Part shown: piece after piece, positions 26,570 to 34,809 of the stretch
Layout of the letters: the number at the start of each line of letters is the position of its first letter
How positions within the stretch are numbered: position 1 is the stretch's first letter
Origin: GCA-2697345 sp002697345
GTDB taxonomy: Bacteria; Pseudomonadota; Alphaproteobacteria; Rhodobacterales; Rhodobacteraceae
Length of the DNA stretch: 64,000 nucleotides
Direction of reading: 5' to 3'
Assembly: GCA_943787605.1 (NCBI GenBank)
Contig: CALSNB010000001.1
Coordinates: forward strand, 124,001 to 188,000
The notes under the pieces: model-generated
Databases searched by the model: none
Told to the model about the DNA's origin: nothing
What the model saw: the letters and a program-made list of their open reading frames with translations, nothing else
Translations under genes and position numbers: made by a program

Positions 26570-28003
26570 ATGAAATTTTTTTCTATATTTTTATTTGCAA
26601 TATCACTTTTAGCGTCGTCAGCCTTTTCTGATGTAAGGATATATGGAGTTTGGGAAAATAAAGATCAAAAAATTAGACTAGATATTTTAGATGGATTTAA
26701 GGCAGGGCAAGGGCCAATTCTCCAAATTAAAGAAGACGGTAGTATTGAATCTGGAAGCTGGAGTGAAAAAAATGGTGAAATCAAAGTTAAACTTGGTTAT
26801 AACTCTTACACATTAGCGGTTGATAGTGATTCAAAAGTGTTTCTCAATCCCAGTTATGGTGACGGAGTGGCTTTTACAAAAACTAAACCTAAAGATAGCT
26901 CCCAATCAGTTACTCTTAAAGATAATCCCAATGCATTCATTGATAAATTAATTAGCAATCAATGGGTTGCTTCTGAAGATGGATCGACCGCTACATTTAA
27001 ACCAACATTTTCTTCAGAATCAGGTGTAATCGAATACTCAAAGGCTGATGGGAGCTTAGAAAATCTTAATTCTTGGGCTACTTCTTCAGGGGTTCTTAAG
27101 ATTGGTAGATCGGTAATTGTAGAAGCTCGGGCTAGTGATAATTACTTTATTGGTTTAGACGAACGCGATCGTTTTGTTGTTTTCAGGTTCTTAAAAAAGG
27201 CAGAAGCCTTAGTTTCCACTGACATTACAAAACAAAGGGAAGAGTTTTTTAACCAGCTATTATCTGGTGACTGGGGTACGATATATTATGGAAAGTTGCG
27301 CACTCATAAATTTAGGCCAATTTTTGGTGATCTTAAAGGTGTAAAACTTACAGTACAAAATAATAAACTGTCAGCTAACAAGGTTTGGGAATATTCTCCA
27401 GCGACTGGAGCAATAAAAGTTGGATACACCGAATATGTTGGGGCTCTAGTCGTAAGTGGAACGCTAGCATTAATTGAAGACAATGGTGACCAAGAATTCT
27501 ATAGCCGATTATCAGAGCCCAATATTAAAAGATATACGCTTGGAGATGTGACAGAGCTTTCGCTTAATGAAAAATCAACTGCGAAAATAAAGCAAGCGTT
27601 ATCTAATCAATTTCAAAGGGACGATTACTTTTTCTCCTTTGAATTTAATGACGATAATAGAACTGGTTTCGTCCACAAGTGGAGATCAGAGCCTTTCACA
27701 ATTACTGGTGAGACCTTTAAAGATAAGCTTATAGGAAAAGCTGAAAAACTTTATAGGGTTGAGGACTTTATTATATTTGAAGAAGGTAAGGTCTTTAAAA
27801 TTGATGTGTCTCCCTCTAGATTAAGACCTAAAACTAACGAGGAAGTAGTGGAGGATGTTAAGTCTCAAGAAAAACTTAAGAGTGAGGTATTGTCTCAAAG
27901 CTTAATTGTGAGGATTCTAAAAAAAGATGGTAATACAATTGATGTTAAACTTCCGATTAATGACTTCTCATTAGTATCTAATATTTCAATAATAAATGAA
28001 TAG
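26570..28003 (+). CDS. Secreted beta-rich repeat protein of unknown function
   Basis: A 477-residue protein with a signal peptide (residues 1-20, SLLASSAFS before the cut). I see three, perhaps four, divergent ~85-95-residue modules: ~25-105, ~121-210, ~226-315 and ~327-420. Modules 1-3 each start with a short helix or polar segment and a Trp (GVWEN, NQWVA, GDWGT), then paired strands, and modules 2 and 3 reach W...G.LKIG/IKVG near their middle. No cysteines, catalytic motif or anchor is seen. Periplasmic or secreted; it may bind a ligand or polymer. AT-rich flanks; no operon partner. Confidence 0.75.
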   Translation: MKFFSIFLFAISLLASSAFSDVRIYGVWENKDQKIRLDILDGFKAGQGPILQIKEDGSIESGSWSEKNGEIKVKLGYNSYTLAVDSDSKVFLNPSYGDGVAFTKTKPKDSSQSVTLKDNPNAFIDKLISNQWVASEDGSTATFKPTFSSESGVIEYSKADGSLENLNSWATSSGVLKIGRSVIVEARASDNYFIGLDERDRFVVFRFLKKAEALVSTDITKQREEFFNQLLSGDWGTIYYGKLRTHKFRPIFGDLKGVKLTVQNNKLSANKVWEYSPATGAIKVGYTEYVGALVVSGTLALIEDNGDQEFYSRLSEPNIKRYTLGDVTELSLNEKSTAKIKQALSNQFQRDDYFFSFEFNDDNRTGFVHKWRSEPFTITGETFKDKLIGKAEKLYRVEDFIIFEEGKVFKIDVSPSRLRPKTNEEVVEDVKSQEKLKSEVLSQSLIVRILKKDGNTIDVKLPINDFSLVSNISIINE

Positions 28004-28019
28004 AGATCATTAATTAACC

Positions 28020-28391
28020 TTAATTGTTTTGACCAATACGATCATACATATCTTCATAGCGAATTATATCGTCTTCTCCAAGGTAGCTGCCGAGTTGCAC
28101 TTCAATGATAACTAATTCGTGATCTGTGGTGTTTTCCAATCTGTGCTTGGTTTGTTTGGGAATGTAAGTCGATTGATTAACAGTTAATATTAATGTTTCT
28201 TCACCATTAGTTACCGCTGCTTCTCCCGCGACAACTACCCAATGTTCTGATCTATATTGATGAAGTTGTAGAGAGAGTTTCCCTTTTGGGACTACAATAA
28301 TCCTTTTTACCTTATAGCCTTCTTTTACAGATAAAACTTCGTAACGACCCCACGGCCTATGGCCAATTTCTAATTCAGTATTAATGGTCAA
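28020..28391 (-). CDS. Stand-alone mannose-6-phosphate isomerase type II cupin
   Basis: A 123-residue cupin equal to the C-terminal domain of bifunctional ManC/AlgA: RPWGRYEVL, VKRIIVVPKGKLSLQLHQYR with metal ligands, EHWVVVAGEA, and the second motif YIPKQTKHRLEN. Known domains convert fructose-6-phosphate to mannose-6-phosphate for GDP-mannose. The guanylyltransferase half is missing, as in many stand-alone versions. It converges on the repeat protein with a 16-bp gap. Confidence 0.88.
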   Translation of the reverse strand: MTINTELEIGHRPWGRYEVLSVKEGYKVKRIIVVPKGKLSLQLHQYRSEHWVVVAGEAAVTNGEETLILTVNQSTYIPKQTKHRLENTTDHELVIIEVQLGSYLGEDDIIRYEDMYDRIGQNN

Positions 28392-28479
28392 TTAACCTAT
28401 TCCTATATTTTTCTCACAAAATTCACTCATAGGTCTATTTAGACTTTATCTACTATGATCTCTAAGTTACTAATAATCT

Positions 28480-29100
28480 ATGCCAGATATCAAGTCCCTC
28501 TTTGTTACCAGAATATATCAAGCTACTTTAAAAGAGTTTGGTGTGGTAATTGATCCTGATGAGCTTGAAGCTACCTGCCTCTCGGTTTCCGAAGATGACG
28601 AAGCTGGTCAGCAGTGGTGCGAAGACAATAAGTTTCCAGGGTATACTAGCTACGCCTCACTTGCTGATTTAGACTGGCGGTTTCCAATTTTTAAGGATTT
28701 GATAAAAACACTTAACAAACATGTAGCTAATTTTGTCAAAGATTTACAATTTGATTTAGATAATAAAAAAATTAAATTAGATTCTATTTGGATTAATATC
28801 TTACCAGAAGGTGGTGTGCATACATCACACCTTCATCCACATAGTGTGATTAGTGGAACGACTTATGTAAAGATGCCCGAGGGGACTAGTGCAATAAAGT
28901 TTGAGGACCCAAGACTCCCCATGATGATGGCAGCACCTGGACGAAAAAAAAATGTTAGGTCTGAATTATCTAATTTTGTTTATATAAAACCTTCCGTTGG
29001 AGAGGTCTTGTTATGGGAAAGCTGGTTACGTCATGAGGTTCCCATGAATATGTCTGACGAAGAACGGATTAGTATTAGTTTTAACTATGGGTGGAGTTAA
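28480..29100 (+). CDS. Putative 2OG-Fe(II) oxygenase (TIGR02466-like)
   Basis: A 206-residue protein of the TIGR02466 type. The core is WINILPEGGVHTSHLHPHS (iron His within the HLHPH stretch), ISGTTYVKMP, IKFEDPR, and a C-terminal LRHEVPMN with a further His, then an Arg-Ile-Ser-Ile-Ser strand expected to contact 2-oxoglutarate. Homologues in marine bacteria and cyanophages have no proven substrate. It diverges from the cupin gene with an 88-bp gap. Confidence 0.85.
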   Translation: MPDIKSLFVTRIYQATLKEFGVVIDPDELEATCLSVSEDDEAGQQWCEDNKFPGYTSYASLADLDWRFPIFKDLIKTLNKHVANFVKDLQFDLDNKKIKLDSIWINILPEGGVHTSHLHPHSVISGTTYVKMPEGTSAIKFEDPRLPMMMAAPGRKKNVRSELSNFVYIKPSVGEVLLWESWLRHEVPMNMSDEERISISFNYGWS

Positions 29101-29138
29101 ACGTTGTAAGACAAACTAAGATAGATTTTAATAAAACT

Positions 29139-31169
29139 CTAGATCTCTAAAGGAAAGTGGCAAAGGACTTCTCTACCATCAGATAAGGTTTTTATAGATG
29201 GAGGATCAAACTTACATTTTTTTTGTACATACTTGCATCTCGTATGAAACTCGCAACCGGGTGGTCTATTAGTCAGGCTAGGAATCTCACCTTCAATAGA
29301 CAGTAATTTCCTTCGTTTTTTGGGATCAGGTTGAGGTATTCCATTAACTAAAGCTTCTGTGTAAGGGTGAGCAGGTTTATCAAAAATCTTGGCTGAATCC
29401 CCAGTTTCTATTAAACGTCCTAAATACATTATAGCGAGTTTATCACTTATGTGCCGCACTACTGGTAGGTTATGGCTTATAACAAGGTAAGCAATTCCAT
29501 GTTCATCCTGCAGGTCATTCATTAGGTTTAGAATTTCACCTTGAACAGAAACATCAAGGCCAGCTGTTGGCTCGTCGGCAATAATGAACTCAGGATTTAG
29601 AGCCAATGCCCTAGCCACGCCTACTCGGCGAGCTTGACCTCCGGACAGTTCATGTGGATAGCGTGATAAAAAATTTTCTGGCAAACGGACGGTATCGCAA
29701 AGTTTTTTGGCCTCCTCATCAAAATTTTTATCTATTCCATGGATTTTAAACGGTTCTATCATCAAAGACCGAACCGTTTGTCTTGGGCTTAGTGAACCAA
29801 TAGGATCTTGAAACATCATTGACATGTTCCGCCTAACTGGTTTGAATTCTCTGGATGTAAGTTGACACAAATCAAGACCATTGTATTCAACAGAGCCAGA
29901 TTTAGCTCTAACAAGACCGAGTATGGCTCGACCTAGGGTAGTCTTTCCTGATCCGCTTTCTCCAACCAAACCTAAAGTTTCTCCGCGTTCTAATGTTAAG
30001 GAAGCATTAAAAACTGCATCAACATAAGGTTTGTTAATGCCTTTTAGTTTTGCTTTCAATTTGGTCATAATAGGGAATCGAACTTGAATATTCTTAACGT
30101 TTAAAAGATGTACCTCATCTTTATGAGAAAAACGTTCTGAGTTTACTTTTGTTTTAGTAACCTTTTTAGGGTTGGTTGGAGTTTGGGCTTGTGCACTTTT
30201 TGGATCTAAAAGGTGGCATTTAGCGAAATGGTTTGAGCTTGATATTTGATGGTTTTTGGGTCGTTCTATGTGACAGTTTTGTACTGCTAATTCACATCTT
30301 GAAACAAATACGCACCCTTTTGGTTTGACGTGCAAATCTGGAATATCTCCAGGAATAACTGATAAAGTGCGAGTCTTTTTATTTTCTCTGGCAGGGTCAC
30401 ATGCGAGAAGAGCTTGAGTGTATGGGTGGCTCGGATTGCTATAAATTTCCTGAATTTTTCCGCTCTCTAAAATTTCTCCAGCGTACATAATAATAACTTC
30501 ATCACAAAGCTCTGCTATCAACCCTAGATTATGGGATACCACCATAATAGTGGTGTCTGTTTCTTTTTGTAGTTCCCTAATTAAATGAATTATTTGTGCT
30601 TCCATTGTTACATCAAGTGCCGTGGTAGGCTCGTCTGCGATGAGTAGAGATGGCTCGACTAACATTGACATTGCTATACCAGCACGCTGACGCATACCCC
30701 CACTGAATTGATGAGGGTACTGATCTATTCTGCTTTCAGGATCTGGAATGCCAACACGACGCATCATAGCGATTGCTTTTTCCCGTTTCTCTTGTCTTGA
30801 AAGCTTATTTTTTCGATACATAATATCGTTCATTTGCTCTCCGTAGGTGAGTACAGGAGCTTGGGAGGTCATAGGGTCCTGGAAAACCATAGAGATTTTT
30901 TCACCTCGAATACCTCTTATTGTATCTTTATCTGCTTTTAGTAGATCCATACCATTAAAGTTTGCTGTACCAGATTTTATGATAGCATTTTGGGCTAACA
31001 GCTGTGTTATCGTCCATATTACTGTACTTTTTCCTGAGCCGCTCTCACCAACGATACCAACGATTTTTCCTTTTGTTATAGAAAAGTTTATATCTCGTAG
31101 AGCATGAACTCGACCAAGTGGGGTACGAAAATCAACATTAAGGTTTTTGACATCAAGAAGCTTTGTCAC
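29139..31169 (-). CDS. Fused peptide-type ABC ATPase (DppD-DppF-like)
   Basis: A 676-residue protein with two complete nucleotide-binding domains. NBD1 (~1-260): GESGSGKST, FSGGMRQRAG, LLIADEPTTALD. NBD2 (~350-610): GESGSGKTT, LSGGQARRVG, FIIADEPTAGLD. Each is followed by an oligopeptide/dipeptide C-terminal extension with cysteine clusters. It energises the importer encoded just upstream (dppA-B-C order), and its start lies 3 bp after the permease stop. One fused gene replaces the usual two, a common arrangement. Confidence 0.95.
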   Translation of the reverse strand: MTKLLDVKNLNVDFRTPLGRVHALRDINFSITKGKIVGIVGESGSGKSTVIWTITQLLAQNAIIKSGTANFNGMDLLKADKDTIRGIRGEKISMVFQDPMTSQAPVLTYGEQMNDIMYRKNKLSRQEKREKAIAMMRRVGIPDPESRIDQYPHQFSGGMRQRAGIAMSMLVEPSLLIADEPTTALDVTMEAQIIHLIRELQKETDTTIMVVSHNLGLIAELCDEVIIMYAGEILESGKIQEIYSNPSHPYTQALLACDPARENKKTRTLSVIPGDIPDLHVKPKGCVFVSRCELAVQNCHIERPKNHQISSSNHFAKCHLLDPKSAQAQTPTNPKKVTKTKVNSERFSHKDEVHLLNVKNIQVRFPIMTKLKAKLKGINKPYVDAVFNASLTLERGETLGLVGESGSGKTTLGRAILGLVRAKSGSVEYNGLDLCQLTSREFKPVRRNMSMMFQDPIGSLSPRQTVRSLMIEPFKIHGIDKNFDEEAKKLCDTVRLPENFLSRYPHELSGGQARRVGVARALALNPEFIIADEPTAGLDVSVQGEILNLMNDLQDEHGIAYLVISHNLPVVRHISDKLAIMYLGRLIETGDSAKIFDKPAHPYTEALVNGIPQPDPKKRRKLLSIEGEIPSLTNRPPGCEFHTRCKYVQKKCKFDPPSIKTLSDGREVLCHFPLEI

Positions 31170-31172
31170 CTT

Positions 31173-32058
31173 TTATTTTCCTTTCCGTAACCTTGGGTCA
31201 AAAACGTCTCGGAGAGATTCACCTAAGAATGTAAAACCCAAAGTTGTTAGTATTAAAGGAATACCACCGGCTATCACAATCCAGGGTGTTGTTCTAATAA
31301 TTAGATAGCCTTCGTTTAAAATTGTTCCCCAGCTTGCAGTTGGAGGTTGAACACCAAGGCCAAGGAAACTTAACCCCGCCTCTATGGTTACGACTACTGG
31401 GACATCCATTGCAGCTAAAATGAGTAGGGGGCCGACTACATTAGGCATGATATGTATTGCAAGAACCCTTTTCATACTGGCCCCTAGTGATTGTTCCGCA
31501 AGGATAAATTCTGTATTTTTAAGTGAAAGGGTGCTCGTCCTTGCTAACCTGGCGTAACCTGGAATAGATGTAATAATTACGATAGTCATAACGAGACTTA
31601 GGCTTGGCCCAAGTAGTGCTACAGCGGCAAGAGCAAGCACAATTGTTGGAAACGAACGAATTGCATCAAAAAGTAACAGGAGCATATTATCCAACCATAA
31701 AGGGCCATATCCAGCGATCATGCCAAGTGTTAAACCAACTACCAGTGATACGGAGACCCCTATTGCAGCAACCTGTAAGGCAACACGTCCACCATATAAC
31801 ACTCTTGTATAGGTATCCCGACCTAACTGGTCTGTACCTAGGAAATTATCGAAAGATGGGCCAGCCAATCGGTTTGCTATGTCCATTGTAAATGGATTAT
31901 GTGTTGCAAATAAAGGGGCAAAAACAGCACTTATGACAATAAGAAGAACTAAGTGTTAAACCTAGTACGCCCATTGGATTCCGTAAAAAAAGTACCAACT
32001 TTTCAGGTAAAATAATATCTGGAAGAGACAGCTTTGTTTTCTTTTTTTGGATTTTCAT
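31173..32058 (-). pseudogene. DppC-like ABC permease with one frameshift
   Basis: A gene of normal DppC length if one base is removed. From ATG 32058 the first frame reads the cytoplasmic start and the beginning of helix 1 (LRNPMGVLGLTL), then hits a stop. The next frame supplies the rest of helix 1 (VLLIVISAVFAP and ATHNPFTM) and all of the remaining domain, including the LGTDQLGRD start and EAA loop (EQSLGASMKRV). The shift lies at about 31948-31960; dropping one A from the AA at 31956-31957 restores the frame. Either a consensus error or an inactivated permease. Neighbours in the operon are intact. Confidence 0.85.
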
Positions 32059-32065
32059 GAAATGC

Positions 32066-33010
32066 TCACAGTGTATCTCTCACGCGAGGGTCTAACCATG
32101 AAACTATGAGGTCAGCAATCAAGGTGACAATTACATACATGCCAATTGTAATTAATACGGCACCTTGGATTACCGGGAAGTTCCGGGCAAGCACCATATT
32201 GTAGATAATTTTTCCAATACCTGGTCTGGAAAAAATAATTTCTGCAAATACTGTTCCAGATAATAACGCTCCGAAGCCAACACCAATTAGAGTGATAGTC
32301 GGTAAAATAGCTACTTTGAGCGCATATCTAAATATTATGGTTCTACTTTTTAAGCCAAAAGCATTCGCCGACCGTATATAGTTTTCGCTCATTACTTCGA
32401 GCATTGAAGCTCTTACCATACGTGCTAAATAACCTACCCACCCAAGACCTACTGCAAATGCTGGTAGAATTAAGTGATATATTTGATCGCCAAAATCACC
32501 TGGCTCTCCAGCCCCAATAACAGGCAACCACTTTAATCCAACAGAAAATATTAAAATAGCCCATATGGAAACCAAAAATGAAGGGATTGCTATAGTTCCA
32601 ACCGATACTATTCCTGTAATTTTATCTAGTAATGAGTTTGGTTTTACAGCAGATAAACATCCCAAAGGAATACCTATCAACGCAGACCAACCAATCGCTG
32701 TGATAGCGAGCACAATAGTATAGGGAAGCTGCTCTGATAAAATCAATAGAACACTTCTATTGGAAAAGAGGTCATTGCCAAGATCACCTTTGATTACATT
32801 TCCAATAAAAATAACAAATTGATGATATAGAGGTTTATCGAGATGCATTCTTGCCGCGTACTCGGCTTGTATTTCAGGTGTTGCACGTGGCCCGAGAGCG
32901 ATACTAATTGGATCTCCAGGAATTGAATGAAGTGTTATGAATAGCGCTAATATCGCTAGAAACACGATTAACACGGACAGTAATATTCGTTTTAATAGGT
33001 AAGACCACAT
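32066..33010 (-). CDS. DppB-like ABC permease
   Basis: A 314-residue peptide-transporter permease. It has the N-terminal motif LLKRILLSVLIVFLAI, PGDPISIALGPRATPE, six membrane segments and the EAA loop (SANAFGLKSRTII), ending WLDPRVRD. It pairs with the DppC-like permease that starts 7 bp downstream. Intact throughout. It follows the substrate-binding protein gene after 62 bp that contain a stem-loop. Confidence 0.93.
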   Translation of the reverse strand: MWSYLLKRILLSVLIVFLAILALFITLHSIPGDPISIALGPRATPEIQAEYAARMHLDKPLYHQFVIFIGNVIKGDLGNDLFSNRSVLLILSEQLPYTIVLAITAIGWSALIGIPLGCLSAVKPNSLLDKITGIVSVGTIAIPSFLVSIWAILIFSVGLKWLPVIGAGEPGDFGDQIYHLILPAFAVGLGWVGYLARMVRASMLEVMSENYIRSANAFGLKSRTIIFRYALKVAILPTITLIGVGFGALLSGTVFAEIIFSRPGIGKIIYNMVLARNFPVIQGAVLITIGMYVIVTLIADLIVSWLDPRVRDTL

Positions 33011-33034
33011 ATATAATAAAAGTTTTATAAGAAT

Positions 33035-33064
33035 TTACGGCTAGAGCCAAGACCCCAGCCGTAA
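33035..33064 (-). other. Stem-loop between binding-protein and permease genes
   Basis: An exact 8-bp inverted repeat, TTACGGCT (33035-33042) and AGCCGTAA (33057-33064), with a 14-nt loop, lies in the 62-bp gap between the binding-protein stop and the DppB-like start. No T-run follows on the minus strand. Such hairpins often protect the upstream message and keep binding protein in excess over permease; that role is inferred. Confidence 0.6.
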
Positions 33065-33072
33065 GAGTTTCC

Positions 33073-34623
33073 TTATGCTTCTTTAAACGCGCCTACAATC
33101 ATTTCTGCTGTTGGAGAGAAATGAGGACTAAGAGAGGATTTATGTATGAAAACCTCTGGTTCGTGAGTTAGGTAAACATATGCACCCGTTTCATCCATAA
33201 TTTCTTGCATCCGTGTGTAAATTGCTTCCCGTTTTCCAGTATCTGTTTCGGCTACACCTTTTGCAAACAAGTCTTCGAATTCATCAGATGACCAACGTTC
33301 CCAATTCCATATCCCAACTTGACCGCGAACAAACCACTGAAATGGCTCGTATGGGTCAGGACCTGAGCTATAACGCATAATCCAAAGCTCAAGTTCTTTC
33401 CAGGTGTCCCCTTTCTTTTCTTGACCCATATCCCAAAATGGTCCGCCATCTAAAGGAATTATTTCAACAGTTATTCCTATAGCTGCCAAATTGGCTTGAA
33501 TTATTTGTGCTGTCAGCATTCGCTCTTGGTTATTTAGAGTTCGCAGTGTCAATTTTAATCCAGACACACCTGCTTCTCCAAGTAGAGCTTTTGCTTTAGT
33601 TGGATCGTATGAATAACCGGCTTTATCTCTCCTGCCAGTTAAGCCAGGACAAACAACACCGTATGATTGTTCTGCTGTTCCTGAGTACGCTCCCTGTACC
33701 ACAGCGCTGGCATCGACAGCATGCTGAATGGCTTGCCTTACTCTTATGTCCTTGAGTTTTGGATGGTCAGTATTCATCCCCATCCACATGTACTGGAGTG
33801 CTCCGGCAACTGTTAAGCTGGATTTTGCAGGAATGTCTTTGAGATATCTAGCATAAGTGTCTGCACTTACTTTCGCAATATCAAGTTCTCCAGCCTCATA
33901 AGCAAGAGCGGCCGCTGAGGACTCGGTTACAAAAAGGCAATCAATATTTTCGTAAGCGGGTTTTGCTCCGTTCCATTCAGGATTAGATCGAAGTTTCAAT
34001 ACTTGCCCCGGTCTATGCTCTGATATTAAATATGGACCACAAGACGCAGGTTGTTCGGTTGTAAACTTCCCTCCTGCAGCTTCGACAGCTTTTTTACAAA
34101 TTATAATTCCAGTTCCAGATGCAAGTGTGGTGTTCATGAAGGGAGCAAATGGTTGATTGAGAACTATTGTTCCACTGTATTTATCTTTAATTTCGACATG
34201 ATCATATGCTACATAGTCACCTTTCCATTCACTCACGGCTTCCCTATCATAGCTGTAAGCAACGTCTTCAGTGGTTACTTCGCCAAAGCCATTAGTCCAC
34301 ATCATACCTTTTCGAAGAGTGAAGTCGATATGTGTTGCATCACGAGCAACTATACTCTCTACGTGAGGACTTGGTATCCATCCACCATCTCTACCGTAAT
34401 GGACTAGTGCAGGCATTAGAGCCCAATTTACGTCACAAGGTGGACTTCCTCCTACAAAATACCCTGGGTCTAAGCTATCTAATTCACGCTCAAACTGGAT
34501 TTTTAATGTAGCCCCATCAGCTGCATATGCTATTCCTGGGAATTTTCCGATTGCAACTCCAGCAATGCCTGTAAAAGCTATTGTCTGCAGTAATTGACGT
34601 CGTGTTTGTAAAATTTTATTCAT
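33073..34623 (-). CDS. Peptide-type ABC substrate-binding protein, Tat-exported
   Basis: A 516-residue SBP_bac_5 protein. The N-terminus has a twin-arginine signal (TRRQLLQ then IAFTGIAGVAIG, with AYAAD at the cut), so it is likely folded before export. Domain signatures include DFTLRKGMMWTNG, VAYSYDR and LRSNPEWNGAKPAYEN. Ligand class is dipeptide, oligopeptide or a related amine; sequence alone does not decide. It is the first gene of the importer operon and diverges from the CocE genes. Confidence 0.93.
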   Translation of the reverse strand: MNKILQTRRQLLQTIAFTGIAGVAIGKFPGIAYAADGATLKIQFERELDSLDPGYFVGGSPPCDVNWALMPALVHYGRDGGWIPSPHVESIVARDATHIDFTLRKGMMWTNGFGEVTTEDVAYSYDREAVSEWKGDYVAYDHVEIKDKYSGTIVLNQPFAPFMNTTLASGTGIIICKKAVEAAGGKFTTEQPASCGPYLISEHRPGQVLKLRSNPEWNGAKPAYENIDCLFVTESSAAALAYEAGELDIAKVSADTYARYLKDIPAKSSLTVAGALQYMWMGMNTDHPKLKDIRVRQAIQHAVDASAVVQGAYSGTAEQSYGVVCPGLTGRRDKAGYSYDPTKAKALLGEAGVSGLKLTLRTLNNQERMLTAQIIQANLAAIGITVEIIPLDGGPFWDMGQEKKGDTWKELELWIMRYSSGPDPYEPFQWFVRGQVGIWNWERWSSDEFEDLFAKGVAETDTGKREAIYTRMQEIMDETGAYVYLTHEPEVFIHKSSLSPHFSPTAEMIVGAFKEA

Positions 34624-34809
34624 TTTATCCCCTCAAATTTATTAAATTATAATAAGATTTTGGTTATTGTGATCTAGAAGTCAACATAAAAATATATATT
34701 TTATATATAATTTAGATAATATATCTTTTATTAATTTGAGATATCTCTAATGTGTAATCTACTTCCTCACCTATAAAAAGAAAACTATTCAAACTTTAAG
34801 GAATACGAA

